Shown: positions 53,190-62,664 of the stretch, in pieces | How positions within the stretch are numbered: the stretch's first letter is position 1 | How the letters are laid out: each line of letters opens with the position of its first letter | Source: a virus | Direction: 5' to 3' (one strand) | Length of the DNA: 64,000 bases | IMG/VR virus record: IMGVR_UViG_3300045973_000169 | Coordinates: 77,000-140,999 of that record | The notes under the pieces: model-generated | What the model saw: the letters and a program-made list of their open reading frames with translations, nothing else | Told to the model about the DNA's origin: nothing | Database searches by the model: none | Made by a program: the position numbers and the translations under genes

Positions 53190-53224
53190 ATTTAGGAACT
53201 CCATTTATCCTAAGTGTTAATAAC
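53190..53224 (-). promoter_or_regulatory. GTTATTAACA motif plus RBS hairpin (copy 9, minus strand)
   Basis: On the minus strand, GTTATTAACA lies at 53224-53215, TTAGGA (53213-53208) pairs with TCCTAA (53197-53192) around GGAG (53202-53199). The ATG at 53189 follows. The only minus-strand copy before an endonuclease. Confidence 0.72.
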
Positions 53225-53386
53225 TCAACGTCCTTTGCGTTCTCGTACTGCATTTTTAGAGTTCTTCCTTGTGTTTCTAGACTTGCCTATAGCAGTTACT
53301 TTAGTCCCTGATTGAGTCTTACCTTTCTTTTCTGTATCGCCTTTTTTAGCTTTTACATTGCTTGCTTTAACTGGGGCCTTAGCCAT
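53225..53386 (-). CDS. Small basic protein, 53 residues, possibly cut by the insertion
   Basis: MAKAPVKASNVKAKKGDTEK... ending VRERKGR, Lys/Arg-rich. Its stop lies right at the GTTATTAACA of the Vsr-like element. It could be a complete small protein or the stub of a basic protein whose rebuilt copy is the 51975 product (also Lys-rich with MPKKPAGKK start). Confidence 0.5.
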   Translation of the reverse strand: MAKAPVKASNVKAKKGDTEKKGKTQSGTKVTAIGKSRNTRKNSKNAVRERKGR

Positions 53387-53423
53387 AATATACCTCTGGT
53401 AAATATTTTAATATTACGTTTAT

Positions 53424-53433
53424 TGTTATTAAC
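53424..53433 (-). promoter_or_regulatory. GTTAATAACA site before the basic protein gene
   Basis: The minus strand reads GTTAATAACA, the same variant as at 25455, 38 bases before the ATG at 53386 and no endonuclease hairpin. If the motif is a promoter, it would transcribe the basic protein after the tail fibre gene ends at 53442. Confidence 0.4.
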
Positions 53434-53441
53434 TACTATTA

Positions 53442-56400
53442 TTAAACAGTATATCCTATTGCATGATAAGCGCCATCTGATGTAAAGGTTATTGTCCCTT
53501 GAACTAATGTGTCTTGGACTTTCCCTGCATTAGCAGCAGATAATAGAACTATCACGTCTCCAATATCTATAATACCACTTGGGGCTGGTATTCCACTAAC
53601 TATTGGAGCAACATCCATTTTAGCCCATGTAGGGTTTAAAGCAACTGTAAAGTCGCCAGACCCTGAAGAAGCAGCAGTAGTTAATGTCAAATTTGTCTCA
53701 AGTCCAGTAATTAATCCGTCCCCATCTAAGTCACCTGTTGATACAGAAGGACCTCCTGGATATAGAGTAGTTATTAAATTATCTGATGCTGTTCCATAGT
53801 GGTATAGAGATTTTATTGTTACCCCTGGAGTTATTCTTACTACTTGTCCTGATGTAACATTAAATCTTCTCCAGAATGCTCCACTGCTATAAGGTAAAGA
53901 TGATATTACAATTGCAGAACCATTAACTGTTATAGTAGGTGCTGGTGCTCCTTGACTCCATTCTACATAAAATTGATTTACTGGCCTTCCAACTGGTTGT
54001 TTATTTTTGGTAATTAATTCCATTAGTGTTGCTATATTATATCCATTAAGAGTAGTAGCTTCTACATTCCCTCTTACGGTAGCATTGTTAAATTCTACTG
54101 ATCCATCAGGAGATATTCTAAATCCTTTTCCACCACCACCTGATACAAAGTCAACACTTTGTATAGTACCTGCATTTATTAATGTTGCATTTAATGTTCC
54201 TGATTCAATTAAATCTGCATTTACTTTAGCAGATATAACTGCATTTGCTCCAACTGTCCCAGTAAAGATAAAATTACTTCCTATAGTTGTACTTAGCCCT
54301 CTTGTCCCGAGAAAACTAACCAATGACGATGTTGTTACTCCATCAACCAATGCAGGTCCTTGCACCTTTACCCAATTATAATAAGCTTTATTGTTAGTAT
54401 TACCAGTCCCTTCAGCTTCAGTAGATGAATAAGACCCTAAGTAAATACTATCAGCTTGAGGAGTAGTAGTCATCCCTGTACCATCAGCATTAGCAGAGTA
54501 TCTTACATGTAAGAATACTGTAGCTCCTGTTAGTCCATTTGTTCCATCTTTACCAGGTTTCAATCCTATCATAGACATGATATCTGTTGCAATGACTACT
54601 GCTCCTACAGAACCTTCTCTTATCTCAAGCACTAATTGCTGTGGCATCGAAATATAGTTTACCTGTGGAGTATATACATATGTATTAGATGTTGTATGTT
54701 GTTTTTCTACCCCATTGACAAGGAATCTATAATAGACTGTTCCTGATGTATTATAAGCAGTTGCAGTTACTGTTGCAGTAGATGGTAGTGGGGTAAGACC
54801 TGTATCAGCTAAGTAAGAAAATACCTGTGATGTAGTTGATAGTCCTACTGTTTTCCCTGGAGCACCTGTATTGCCAGTTAAGCCTGTTCTGCTTTTTGAT
54901 ATTGAATATATTTTATCTATATTCGTTCCCTTATAATTTGCTCTAAATGTTACATATCCTGTATCTGTAGGGACTAATGTTATATTGTAAACACCGGTTG
55001 TAGCATTTATATTTGCAGAAATAGTAGGAGTTCCTACTATTGAATAGGTTGTAGGTCCAGCAACTCCAGTTTTATCTACTACTCCTTCAAATACAGAGAA
55101 TGTACCACCAGTACCTGCAAGACTTGGTACTGTCCCATCCATCATTGCTGCTACTACTACAGATTCATTTGTTAGGAAACCTGTTACAGCAGAAGCCCCT
55201 GTTGCGCCAGTAGAACCTTTTATTGCAAATGGTGCACCCCAAATTCCAGAAGTTGCATTAGCAGCAACTTTCTGACTCATCCATATAACGGCTGCTGTTG
55301 GGGCTGTATGCCATCCTCCAGTTGTACCATCTCCAGTTGGGATTGAAGGTGGGCTTAATAATGCATTGTCATTATAAGTTATATAAACATTAAGACCATC
55401 TATTCCATTCGTACCATTAGTCCCATCATTCCCATCAGCGACCATTAATACCCAAGAAACACCATCCCAAAGATAAACTAAACCATTATCAGTATCCTTA
55501 TAGACCCAGTTAACTGCTGGATTAGCTGGTGGATTAGCTGACTCACCTTTCCAAACGATACTTAATCCGTTAGTCCCATTTGTTCCATTGGCTCCATTGA
55601 CTCCATCTACGGTCATTTGATACCAAGTGCCAGATTGATATACATAACTCTTTTTAGTAGTTGTGTTATAGTAAGCCCAGCCATTAGATGGTAACGTAGG
55701 AGCTGTTGCGAATGATCCCCTAAATTCAATAGAAGTACCATTTACTCCTGCTGCTCCATTAATACCATCAGTTCCATCGGTTCCTGCATAACCAATAGGG
55801 TATGCAGTTGTACTATTCCATGTAGCTACCGATGTTGCAGTAGTTAGTAAATCAGACACTGATACTGAGATCCCATATAATGTCCAACCTGGTGTTGCTG
55901 CTCCAGGTACTAAAGCCCATCCATTCGGAGTAGTAGGAGCTGTAAAAGCTCCAGTTGCCCAAGTATATTGTGATGTACCTGCTGGATAAGTTGTAGGTGC
56001 ACTAGGAGCCCATTTATAAATCTCTAGAACTCCTACCCTTTGTCCATTAGCTCCATTTGAACCATTTGCTCCTGCAGCGCCTGAAACAAAAGCAGTTGTT
56101 GTATTCCATAATATATCAGTAAATGCTGTTGTAAGTGTATCTGCGTAAACAGTATAACATACCCATAGTGTCTGTCCTGCAACAGGAGGTAAAGGAATAG
56201 CTGACCAACCATTTAGAGTAGCTGGAGAAGTGAACTGTCCTGTACTCCAAGTATAGCGAGATGTTCCAGTAGGAAATGTTGTAGGAGTTGTTGCAGACCA
56301 TTTGTACAGTTCAAGTATAGCTGTTCTTGTTCCATTAACTCCATTGGTACCGTTAGTCCCATTTACTCCATCTACTCCTCTTATTGCAAAAGGGACACTC

Positions 56401-59400
56401 CATGTTCCTGTAGTCGCAGATGATGATACCTTTTGGCTCATCCAATTAACTGCGGTAGTTGGGTTAGTGTGCCATCCAGCCCATGTCCCATCACCTGTAG
56501 GAGTAGCTGGATAAGCATTTAGAGGACTATCATTATAAGTTATGAATACACTTAACCCATCTGTCCCATTGGTCCCGTCGATTCCATCATTCCCATCTAA
56601 GACCATTAAAGCCCATGCTGTACCATTCCAGATATAAACTAATCCATTGTCTGTATCTCTATAAACCCAATTCAAAACTGGGTTAGCAGGAGGATTAGCA
56701 GATTCACCTTTCCAAACAATCGAAAGTCCATTAGTTCCATTAGTCCCGTTAGCCCCAGCTATACCATCAACAGTCATTTGGTACCATGCACCAGATTGGT
56801 AAACATAGCTTTTCTTATCTGTTGTATTGTAATAAGCCCAACCATTTGAAGGTGAGGCAGGAGCAATAGAAAAAGAACCCTTGAATTCGATTGATGTCCC
56901 GTTAACACCAACAGCACCATTAACTCCATTTGTACCATTAGTACCGGAAGCTCCCTTGATAACAAAAGGTGTTCCCCAAGTTCCAGAAGAAGAATCTAAT
57001 GCAACTTTCTGACTCATCCAATTAACTGATGTTGTTGATGAAGTATGCCAACCACCTGTTGTCCCACTTGCAGTAGGTAATGCAGGAGGAGCTGTTATAG
57101 CATTGTCATGATAGGTAATAAATACACTAAGACCATTCGATCCAGGTAATCCATTTGTTCCATCAATACCGTCATTACCATCAACAACCATTACATCCCA
57201 AGTGGTGCCATTATAAATATATACCCAACCATTAACTGTATTCTTATATACCCAATTTATAGATGGTGATATCGGAGGAGCAGCTAATTCACCTCTCCAT
57301 GAAATACTTAGTCCATTCGATCCTGGAGTTCCATTAGTACCATTTATTCCGTTCGATACAAATAAAGTTGGGGTAGACCATACAGCTTCTTGTGGAGCTA
57401 ATCCATCAGATGTAAACTTTCTTGATGTTACATATATTGGGTTTGTCCCTGAAGGGATTCCATTAGTCCAGCCTGTAGCTACTGGATTGGAGAATGATCC
57501 TCCGGTTGGAGTGCTTGGAGTAGATGGATATCTTAAGAAAGAATATCCAGTCATTACTATTTGTTGTCTTGCTCCAGAAGATAATGCATTCTGTGTCTCA
57601 GTGGTTAAGTTAGACCAAGAGATAACTGCATTTGCTCCCATTGTTACCTTATCTCCAACTACTAATTCCCCAGCTTTTATATTAGCAGCAGTGATACTAT
57701 TAGCAGCAATCTCATTAGCTGTTATTGCACCTACTCCTATTTTCCCTGCAGTCACTGATCCAGCAGCTAACTCAGTAGAAGAAATAGAACCTGCAGCAAT
57801 CTCTCTTGCAGTGATAGAGTCAACAGTTAATTTATCCCCAGTTATACTATTAGCAGATATTCTATCTGCAGATATGACTCCTGTCTTTAAGTCACTAGCA
57901 TCAAGCTTACCTCTAATAGTTAATGTATTGGCAGTAGTTACACCCCAATCAATTCTGTTATTTAGGTCAGTACCTGAGAAGTAAAATTTACCAGTGTTAT
58001 CTAAGTAATTCTTCCATACACCATTCTCAATAAAACCTATCATTCTATTGTTTGCAAATAGCCCTGACCCTAGATAAGATGGCGAAGCCAATATTGAAGG
58101 AGGTGTTATACCAGACCCAAAAGAGTTCCCTAATATAGAATTAGTGCTAGATGTAGTATCAGGGAGTAAGCCATATTGCCATACTTCACATGTAGATATG
58201 TTATGTCCTACTATAGGACTTGTTGTTATCTTTCCAATAACTGCACAGTTTGCATCCATTTGAAATTGGATCCATTGGTTGCTATTATTGTCATATTGCC
58301 AAGACATCCCAGAAACTTTTTGAACAAATACCATATTAACTGGAGATCCAGAAACAACAAATCTATTTGCGAAACTAAGATCTATTAATATATATCCAGT
58401 AACATTCTGTTTACTTGTAAACACAGGGGCTTTAGGGATATTATATTCTACATTAAGATCTTGACCATTATTCGAACCATATAGGATCTTACCACTTACA
58501 TCTGCTGGTGCTCCAGCACTATCGAATCCATGGATATAAGCTTGCCCTAGTTGAGGAGTTGTATAGTTAATATAATTCTTTTTAATAGCGATTCTTTGTA
58601 TAGTGCTTGAAGGAATATCACTTAGTGTATTATAACCAATTCCTCCAGCAATAGTAAGTTGACCTTTTATATCTAGTGAGCCAGTGCTTTCTCTATAAGT
58701 AATACTATTTCCAGCAGGGTCACCAAGACTGAAACTATTTAATCCATTAATATCTTTCCCTAAGAAGAAGCCTTTCCCAGTATTGAAGGCTGTCTGTCCG
58801 GACATTATACTATTACCAGATGCCAGAGATAGATTCCCTACTAAGTTTATTGAACTCCCATCCCATGTAAATCTATTCCCAGCAGAATCTCCTATAGAGA
58901 ACCTAGGGACTCCTGAGATCATTCCTAACCAGAATCCTTGCCCAACGTTGAATGCACTTTGTCCTGATCTTAAGTAACTATTATTTCCTAATATTGTTAA
59001 TGGTCCAGTTTCTATTTCTCCAGCGTTACCACCGATAGAAGATAGAGTTGAACTTGTAGTACATATAATAGGAGCTGAGTAAGCTGAATAGTTCCCAGTT
59101 CTATCAAACGATCTTACATATATATAGTAACTTGTCTTAGGCATTAACCTAATCAAAGCTGAGTTCTTTATAACAATAGCAACTCTTGTAGTCGTATTAA
59201 TAGGAGGTCCAATATCAGTTTTAGCATATACTTCATATCCAGCTAAGTCACTAGCATTTACATCATCCCAATTGATTAAGGCATCTGATAGACCAGCAGA
59301 TTGAGTCACGTTTTGTGGAATCCCAGGAGCAGTAGTATCATTATTAATACTACGTGGCATAGCAGTACACCATGCAGATGCATTCCCTTGTTTACTTACA

Positions 59401-59954
59401 GACATTACTTTTATATTCCAAGTAGTATTTGGTAGTAGATTAGAGAATGTATATGAAGGTAATGCTGTACTATATTGTTGAGTAATAGCTGGGCCACTAG
59501 TGCTTGCTATTTGCACAATGAATCTATCAAATGCAGGGAAAGAACCACTTATCCCATCCCATGTAGCTGTGAATGAATAAAGATTTATCTGACCATTATA
59601 TTGTTGTGTATTAGCAGATAGAGATAGATTAGTTGGGACTGGTGGAGTGATACCATCTTCTGATCTTACAAATCCAGTAACTAAACTAGCCATATTTTCT
59701 TCATCTATTAATGTTACATAGTCAGATGAATTACCAATATTTCTCTTTTTAAACTTAAGAATATTCCAATTAAGATCATACCAAAGAGACCCAGTTGCAA
59801 AACCAGTTGGCATTGAGTATGACTTATGTGAATTAGTTATGTCTAGCAGTATTGCATCTAACTTATCAAAGTTACTATTGATAGGCAGATCCCATGTACC
59901 ACTATATTCTCCTCTAAAAGGAGTTTCTAAATTGTAGTTAGGAGTAAATGACAT
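53442..59954 (-). CDS. Giant modular tail fibre/host-specificity protein, 2170 residues
   Basis: N-terminus (TPNYNLETPFRGEYSGTWDL) is a tail attachment part. Residues about 105-300 are two fibronectin type III domains. Later (about 680-780) comes a tail-tip protein J-like segment (DRISANSITGDKLTVDSITA and AANSITAANIKAGELV). From about 860 to 1600 are collagen-like linkers (GTNGTNG) joining repeated 45-65-residue modules of four types in the order A-B-C-A-B-D-D-C-A-B. Near the C-terminus GDLDGDGLITGLE is a calcium-loop-like (dockerin) motif. Probably a trimeric fibre that sets host range. Confidence 0.85.
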   Translation of the reverse strand: MSFTPNYNLETPFRGEYSGTWDLPINSNFDKLDAILLDITNSHKSYSMPTGFATGSLWYDLNWNILKFKKRNIGNSSDYVTLIDEENMASLVTGFVRSEDGITPPVPTNLSLSANTQQYNGQINLYSFTATWDGISGSFPAFDRFIVQIASTSGPAITQQYSTALPSYTFSNLLPNTTWNIKVMSVSKQGNASAWCTAMPRSINNDTTAPGIPQNVTQSAGLSDALINWDDVNASDLAGYEVYAKTDIGPPINTTTRVAIVIKNSALIRLMPKTSYYIYVRSFDRTGNYSAYSAPIICTTSSTLSSIGGNAGEIETGPLTILGNNSYLRSGQSAFNVGQGFWLGMISGVPRFSIGDSAGNRFTWDGSSINLVGNLSLASGNSIMSGQTAFNTGKGFFLGKDINGLNSFSLGDPAGNSITYRESTGSLDIKGQLTIAGGIGYNTLSDIPSSTIQRIAIKKNYINYTTPQLGQAYIHGFDSAGAPADVSGKILYGSNNGQDLNVEYNIPKAPVFTSKQNVTGYILIDLSFANRFVVSGSPVNMVFVQKVSGMSWQYDNNSNQWIQFQMDANCAVIGKITTSPIVGHNISTCEVWQYGLLPDTTSSTNSILGNSFGSGITPPSILASPSYLGSGLFANNRMIGFIENGVWKNYLDNTGKFYFSGTDLNNRIDWGVTTANTLTIRGKLDASDLKTGVISADRISANSITGDKLTVDSITAREIAAGSISSTELAAGSVTAGKIGVGAITANEIAANSITAANIKAGELVVGDKVTMGANAVISWSNLTTETQNALSSGARQQIVMTGYSFLRYPSTPSTPTGGSFSNPVATGWTNGIPSGTNPIYVTSRKFTSDGLAPQEAVWSTPTLFVSNGINGTNGTPGSNGLSISWRGELAAPPISPSINWVYKNTVNGWVYIYNGTTWDVMVVDGNDGIDGTNGLPGSNGLSVFITYHDNAITAPPALPTASGTTGGWHTSSTTSVNWMSQKVALDSSSGTWGTPFVIKGASGTNGTNGVNGAVGVNGTSIEFKGSFSIAPASPSNGWAYYNTTDKKSYVYQSGAWYQMTVDGIAGANGTNGTNGLSIVWKGESANPPANPVLNWVYRDTDNGLVYIWNGTAWALMVLDGNDGIDGTNGTDGLSVFITYNDSPLNAYPATPTGDGTWAGWHTNPTTAVNWMSQKVSSSATTGTWSVPFAIRGVDGVNGTNGTNGVNGTRTAILELYKWSATTPTTFPTGTSRYTWSTGQFTSPATLNGWSAIPLPPVAGQTLWVCYTVYADTLTTAFTDILWNTTTAFVSGAAGANGSNGANGQRVGVLEIYKWAPSAPTTYPAGTSQYTWATGAFTAPTTPNGWALVPGAATPGWTLYGISVSVSDLLTTATSVATWNSTTAYPIGYAGTDGTDGINGAAGVNGTSIEFRGSFATAPTLPSNGWAYYNTTTKKSYVYQSGTWYQMTVDGVNGANGTNGTNGLSIVWKGESANPPANPAVNWVYKDTDNGLVYLWDGVSWVLMVADGNDGTNGTNGIDGLNVYITYNDNALLSPPSIPTGDGTTGGWHTAPTAAVIWMSQKVAANATSGIWGAPFAIKGSTGATGASAVTGFLTNESVVVAAMMDGTVPSLAGTGGTFSVFEGVVDKTGVAGPTTYSIVGTPTISANINATTGVYNITLVPTDTGYVTFRANYKGTNIDKIYSISKSRTGLTGNTGAPGKTVGLSTTSQVFSYLADTGLTPLPSTATVTATAYNTSGTVYYRFLVNGVEKQHTTSNTYVYTPQVNYISMPQQLVLEIREGSVGAVVIATDIMSMIGLKPGKDGTNGLTGATVFLHVRYSANADGTGMTTTPQADSIYLGSYSSTEAEGTGNTNNKAYYNWVKVQGPALVDGVTTSSLVSFLGTRGLSTTIGSNFIFTGTVGANAVISAKVNADLIESGTLNATLINAGTIQSVDFVSGGGGKGFRISPDGSVEFNNATVRGNVEATTLNGYNIATLMELITKNKQPVGRPVNQFYVEWSQGAPAPTITVNGSAIVISSLPYSSGAFWRRFNVTSGQVVRITPGVTIKSLYHYGTASDNLITTLYPGGPSVSTGDLDGDGLITGLETNLTLTTAASSGSGDFTVALNPTWAKMDVAPIVSGIPAPSGIIDIGDVIVLLSAANAGKVQDTLVQGTITFTSDGAYHAIGYTV

Positions 59955-59965
59955 ATTGGGCTCTC

Positions 59966-61033
59966 TTAGTTAGTATGTTTAAATAGAAAATAAAATCTAC
60001 AAAATGCTGGCATATTAAGATGGGCCCAGCCACGAGTTTCAAATTCTTTTGTAGCTAAAATTGACCCTGACCCACCTTGTTTTGAGTCTGCATCATAAGG
60101 GAATGTTCCTAATAATGCCCCGGCCCCATATCGTACCTGGTCATCTCCTTGGTATGAGTGACTATGTGATGGTAGTTCTGCTGCTGTTAATACATGATAG
60201 TTTTCACCACTTCTATGGTGATCACCTTCTACAAAATTAACAGAACCAGATCTATGAACAGGGTCTCCATAATATGCACCAGTAGGAAATCTATTAACCA
60301 TATTGACGCCTACGGAACTCCCACTTTCATCAATGTGGATTGGAGCATTTGGTCCACCTGTATATCCATTAAGGACTCTCCACTTTAAAAATGCTCCTTT
60401 GCCTATTCCATTAGCATCGAAAAGATCTTCATATTTATTACCAGTTAATCCTAAATCATACCACATTATAACTGACCCAATAGGGAATCCATCCATTGCT
60501 TCAAGTTTTGCTTTTTCTGTAGGTGTAAGTAATCCTGAATGTTGTGATGTAGCATTGCCTATAGCAATATTTGGTGTAGTTGTAGATGTTGTAATTGTTA
60601 CTGCAGGTGTATCTGATGTTACATTATAAACAGTTCCCTTAGCAGCTAATAGTCCATTAAGAACTGCATTAGTTGGCAAGTCATTTAACTTAGTCCAATG
60701 AGCACTCGACATTGATCCTGGAATAGTTGCAGAAGAAGCATCAATCCCAATTATAGGAGCCGTTATAGTCCCTGTCTTTGTTATAGGAGCAGTTGCAGTT
60801 AAACTTAAAATACCATTGGTTTCAGCTATCAAAGTTGAAACAACATCAAAGTGTGTCTTTGACATAAACCCATGGTTAGTTGAACTAGCTAATGGGTGGC
60901 ATAAAGATGAGGCTCCTCCACCTCCATGAACATTTATATGAGCATCGAGATAGCTTCTTATCTCTTCAATATGTATTTTTCTTATACGTGTAATTAATGC
61001 CTGTATTGGCTCTTGAGTCCATGTTAATGCCAT
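59966..61033 (-). CDS. Tail fibre / tail collar-like protein, 355 residues
   Basis: N-terminus with IQALITRIRKIHIEEIRSYL. C-terminal block PIGSVIMWYDLGL, then NYHVLTAAELPSHSHSYQG is a phage tail collar-like domain as in many fibre adhesins. Middle Thr/Ala-rich region is a beta-rich shaft. It lies next to the giant fibre gene and probably forms part of the same tail structure. Confidence 0.8.
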   Translation of the reverse strand: MALTWTQEPIQALITRIRKIHIEEIRSYLDAHINVHGGGGASSLCHPLASSTNHGFMSKTHFDVVSTLIAETNGILSLTATAPITKTGTITAPIIGIDASSATIPGSMSSAHWTKLNDLPTNAVLNGLLAAKGTVYNVTSDTPAVTITTSTTTPNIAIGNATSQHSGLLTPTEKAKLEAMDGFPIGSVIMWYDLGLTGNKYEDLFDANGIGKGAFLKWRVLNGYTGGPNAPIHIDESGSSVGVNMVNRFPTGAYYGDPVHRSGSVNFVEGDHHRSGENYHVLTAAELPSHSHSYQGDDQVRYGAGALLGTFPYDADSKQGGSGSILATKEFETRGWAHLNMPAFCRFYFLFKHTN

Positions 61034-61044
61034 CTCAAAACTCC

Positions 61045-62655
61045 TTATATACTAAATTCTATTATTGTTGAAGTTGATGCATCAAGGTTTTTTGAAAGTA
61101 TATCATTAACCTTTTTTATATAATTACTACTATAATCATCAGGAGTTATAATAGTACCCTGTTTTGTGTATCTTATAAGCCCATTTGAAATTGGTTTTTG
61201 TAAATTAACACATGCAACTAATGTATCATTTGTTGGGATAATGACATCTCCATTTATAATATCATTATATACTACATCAATGTTTGCTTTACATGCATTA
61301 TTCTTATCAATTATTTTATTACCGTAAGCTGATAATTCAATGAACTCACTACTGTTATTAAAAGTATATGGATTGATTGTCGTTAATATTGCTACAGTGA
61401 AATAATTATTAACTACTGCATCAAATTCATAATCTTCTATTGTCCTGAATACATTTAAGTCAGTAGAATTATATCCTATCAAAGCATGTGATATTGACTT
61501 CCCTGTATCTATAACATTAGGCTTAATGTAAATAGCAACATAGTCAACATTATTATTAAATATATTCTTAATATCAATCCCTTTATACTCAAAGTAATAC
61601 TCATCTGTATAGTGGGATGAATAGACTACATCTGTTTCTAATAATTTAATTGGTAATTCAATAACTCCATCAATATTAAAATTATTAATTAATGAATATA
61701 GAACTCCATCCTTATATTCTGTCCCACTCAATACTTCATTAGATGTAAATGCATACTTAAGAATCTTTGTATAGAAATCATACACATAAATAAAGATATT
61801 TTCTAATGCATTCTTAGCTATTGGGTATTGAGTTTGAATGAAGTTTTCTAATAATTTCTTACATTTCTTATCACTTATCTTCTTATATCTAAAGTCAGTA
61901 TCAAGATCTTGGAGATAAAACTCTGGGACCCAATACTTATATTTTGAACTAAGAGTAAAGCTTGAATTCAATATACCTACATACCAAGGATTGTCTAAAT
62001 TGCCATAAGGGTATCTAAATAATTTAGTATCAGATAGATATGCTATATATAATTCTTTATCGTAAGAGGTCGAGATTATATCATTTATATAAATATACTT
62101 CTTAGTATCAAGAGTTTTATTTAAAACATTTATCCAAGAAGATTCTTCATACACTGGAATCAAACTTAAAAGAACTTTCTTTACACTATTCAAAGTAGAA
62201 GTATATTCTAAGAAAAGAATCTTATTTTGTTTATTAATATAGATGTTTGTTATATCCTGCTGTTTATCTACTATATATAAATCTTTACTAATTACAGCTC
62301 CAAAGAAGTCAATGATCTTTATAGCATCATCTTCTACGGCTTCACTTATTATATGCTTATAAAACAAAGGAACTGTTGTCCCATCGATAGCTGAATACTT
62401 TACTACATCTGTAATAATGAATGTATCACTCTTTGGATTATGTATCTCGGGCCCATTAACGATTTCATAGCCACCAGATAGGAACTCTTTAGGAAAGTAT
62501 CCAGATGAAGCACTTATAAAATCAGATGGGAATAAGTCAATAGAATTATCTTTATGATATATTAATGGGATAGAAGATGTTGGTATCTCAAACCCCTCTC
62601 TTATAAAAGATAATTTTATATTATTAGTAGTTGGAATCTCTAAGTCGAATCTCAT
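61045..62655 (-). CDS. Hypothetical structural (tail) protein, 536 residues
   Basis: Start on ATG after a purine-rich site. Large, Asn/Tyr/Ile/Ser-rich, beta-rich throughout, with no enzyme motifs. Position between tail genes suggests baseplate or fibre. No family is recognised. Confidence 0.65.
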   Translation of the reverse strand: MRFDLEIPTTNNIKLSFIREGFEIPTSSIPLIYHKDNSIDLFPSDFISASSGYFPKEFLSGGYEIVNGPEIHNPKSDTFIITDVVKYSAIDGTTVPLFYKHIISEAVEDDAIKIIDFFGAVISKDLYIVDKQQDITNIYINKQNKILFLEYTSTLNSVKKVLLSLIPVYEESSWINVLNKTLDTKKYIYINDIISTSYDKELYIAYLSDTKLFRYPYGNLDNPWYVGILNSSFTLSSKYKYWVPEFYLQDLDTDFRYKKISDKKCKKLLENFIQTQYPIAKNALENIFIYVYDFYTKILKYAFTSNEVLSGTEYKDGVLYSLINNFNIDGVIELPIKLLETDVVYSSHYTDEYYFEYKGIDIKNIFNNNVDYVAIYIKPNVIDTGKSISHALIGYNSTDLNVFRTIEDYEFDAVVNNYFTVAILTTINPYTFNNSSEFIELSAYGNKIIDKNNACKANIDVVYNDIINGDVIIPTNDTLVACVNLQKPISNGLIRYTKQGTIITPDDYSSNYIKKVNDILSKNLDASTSTIIEFSI

Positions 62656-62664
62656 AAGGCTCTC

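Noticed and set aside
54007-58977. Plus-strand open frames inside the tail fibre gene
   Set aside because: They are antisense shadows: long because the fibre codons are Thr/Gly/Ala-rich, without ribosome sites or protein-like composition.
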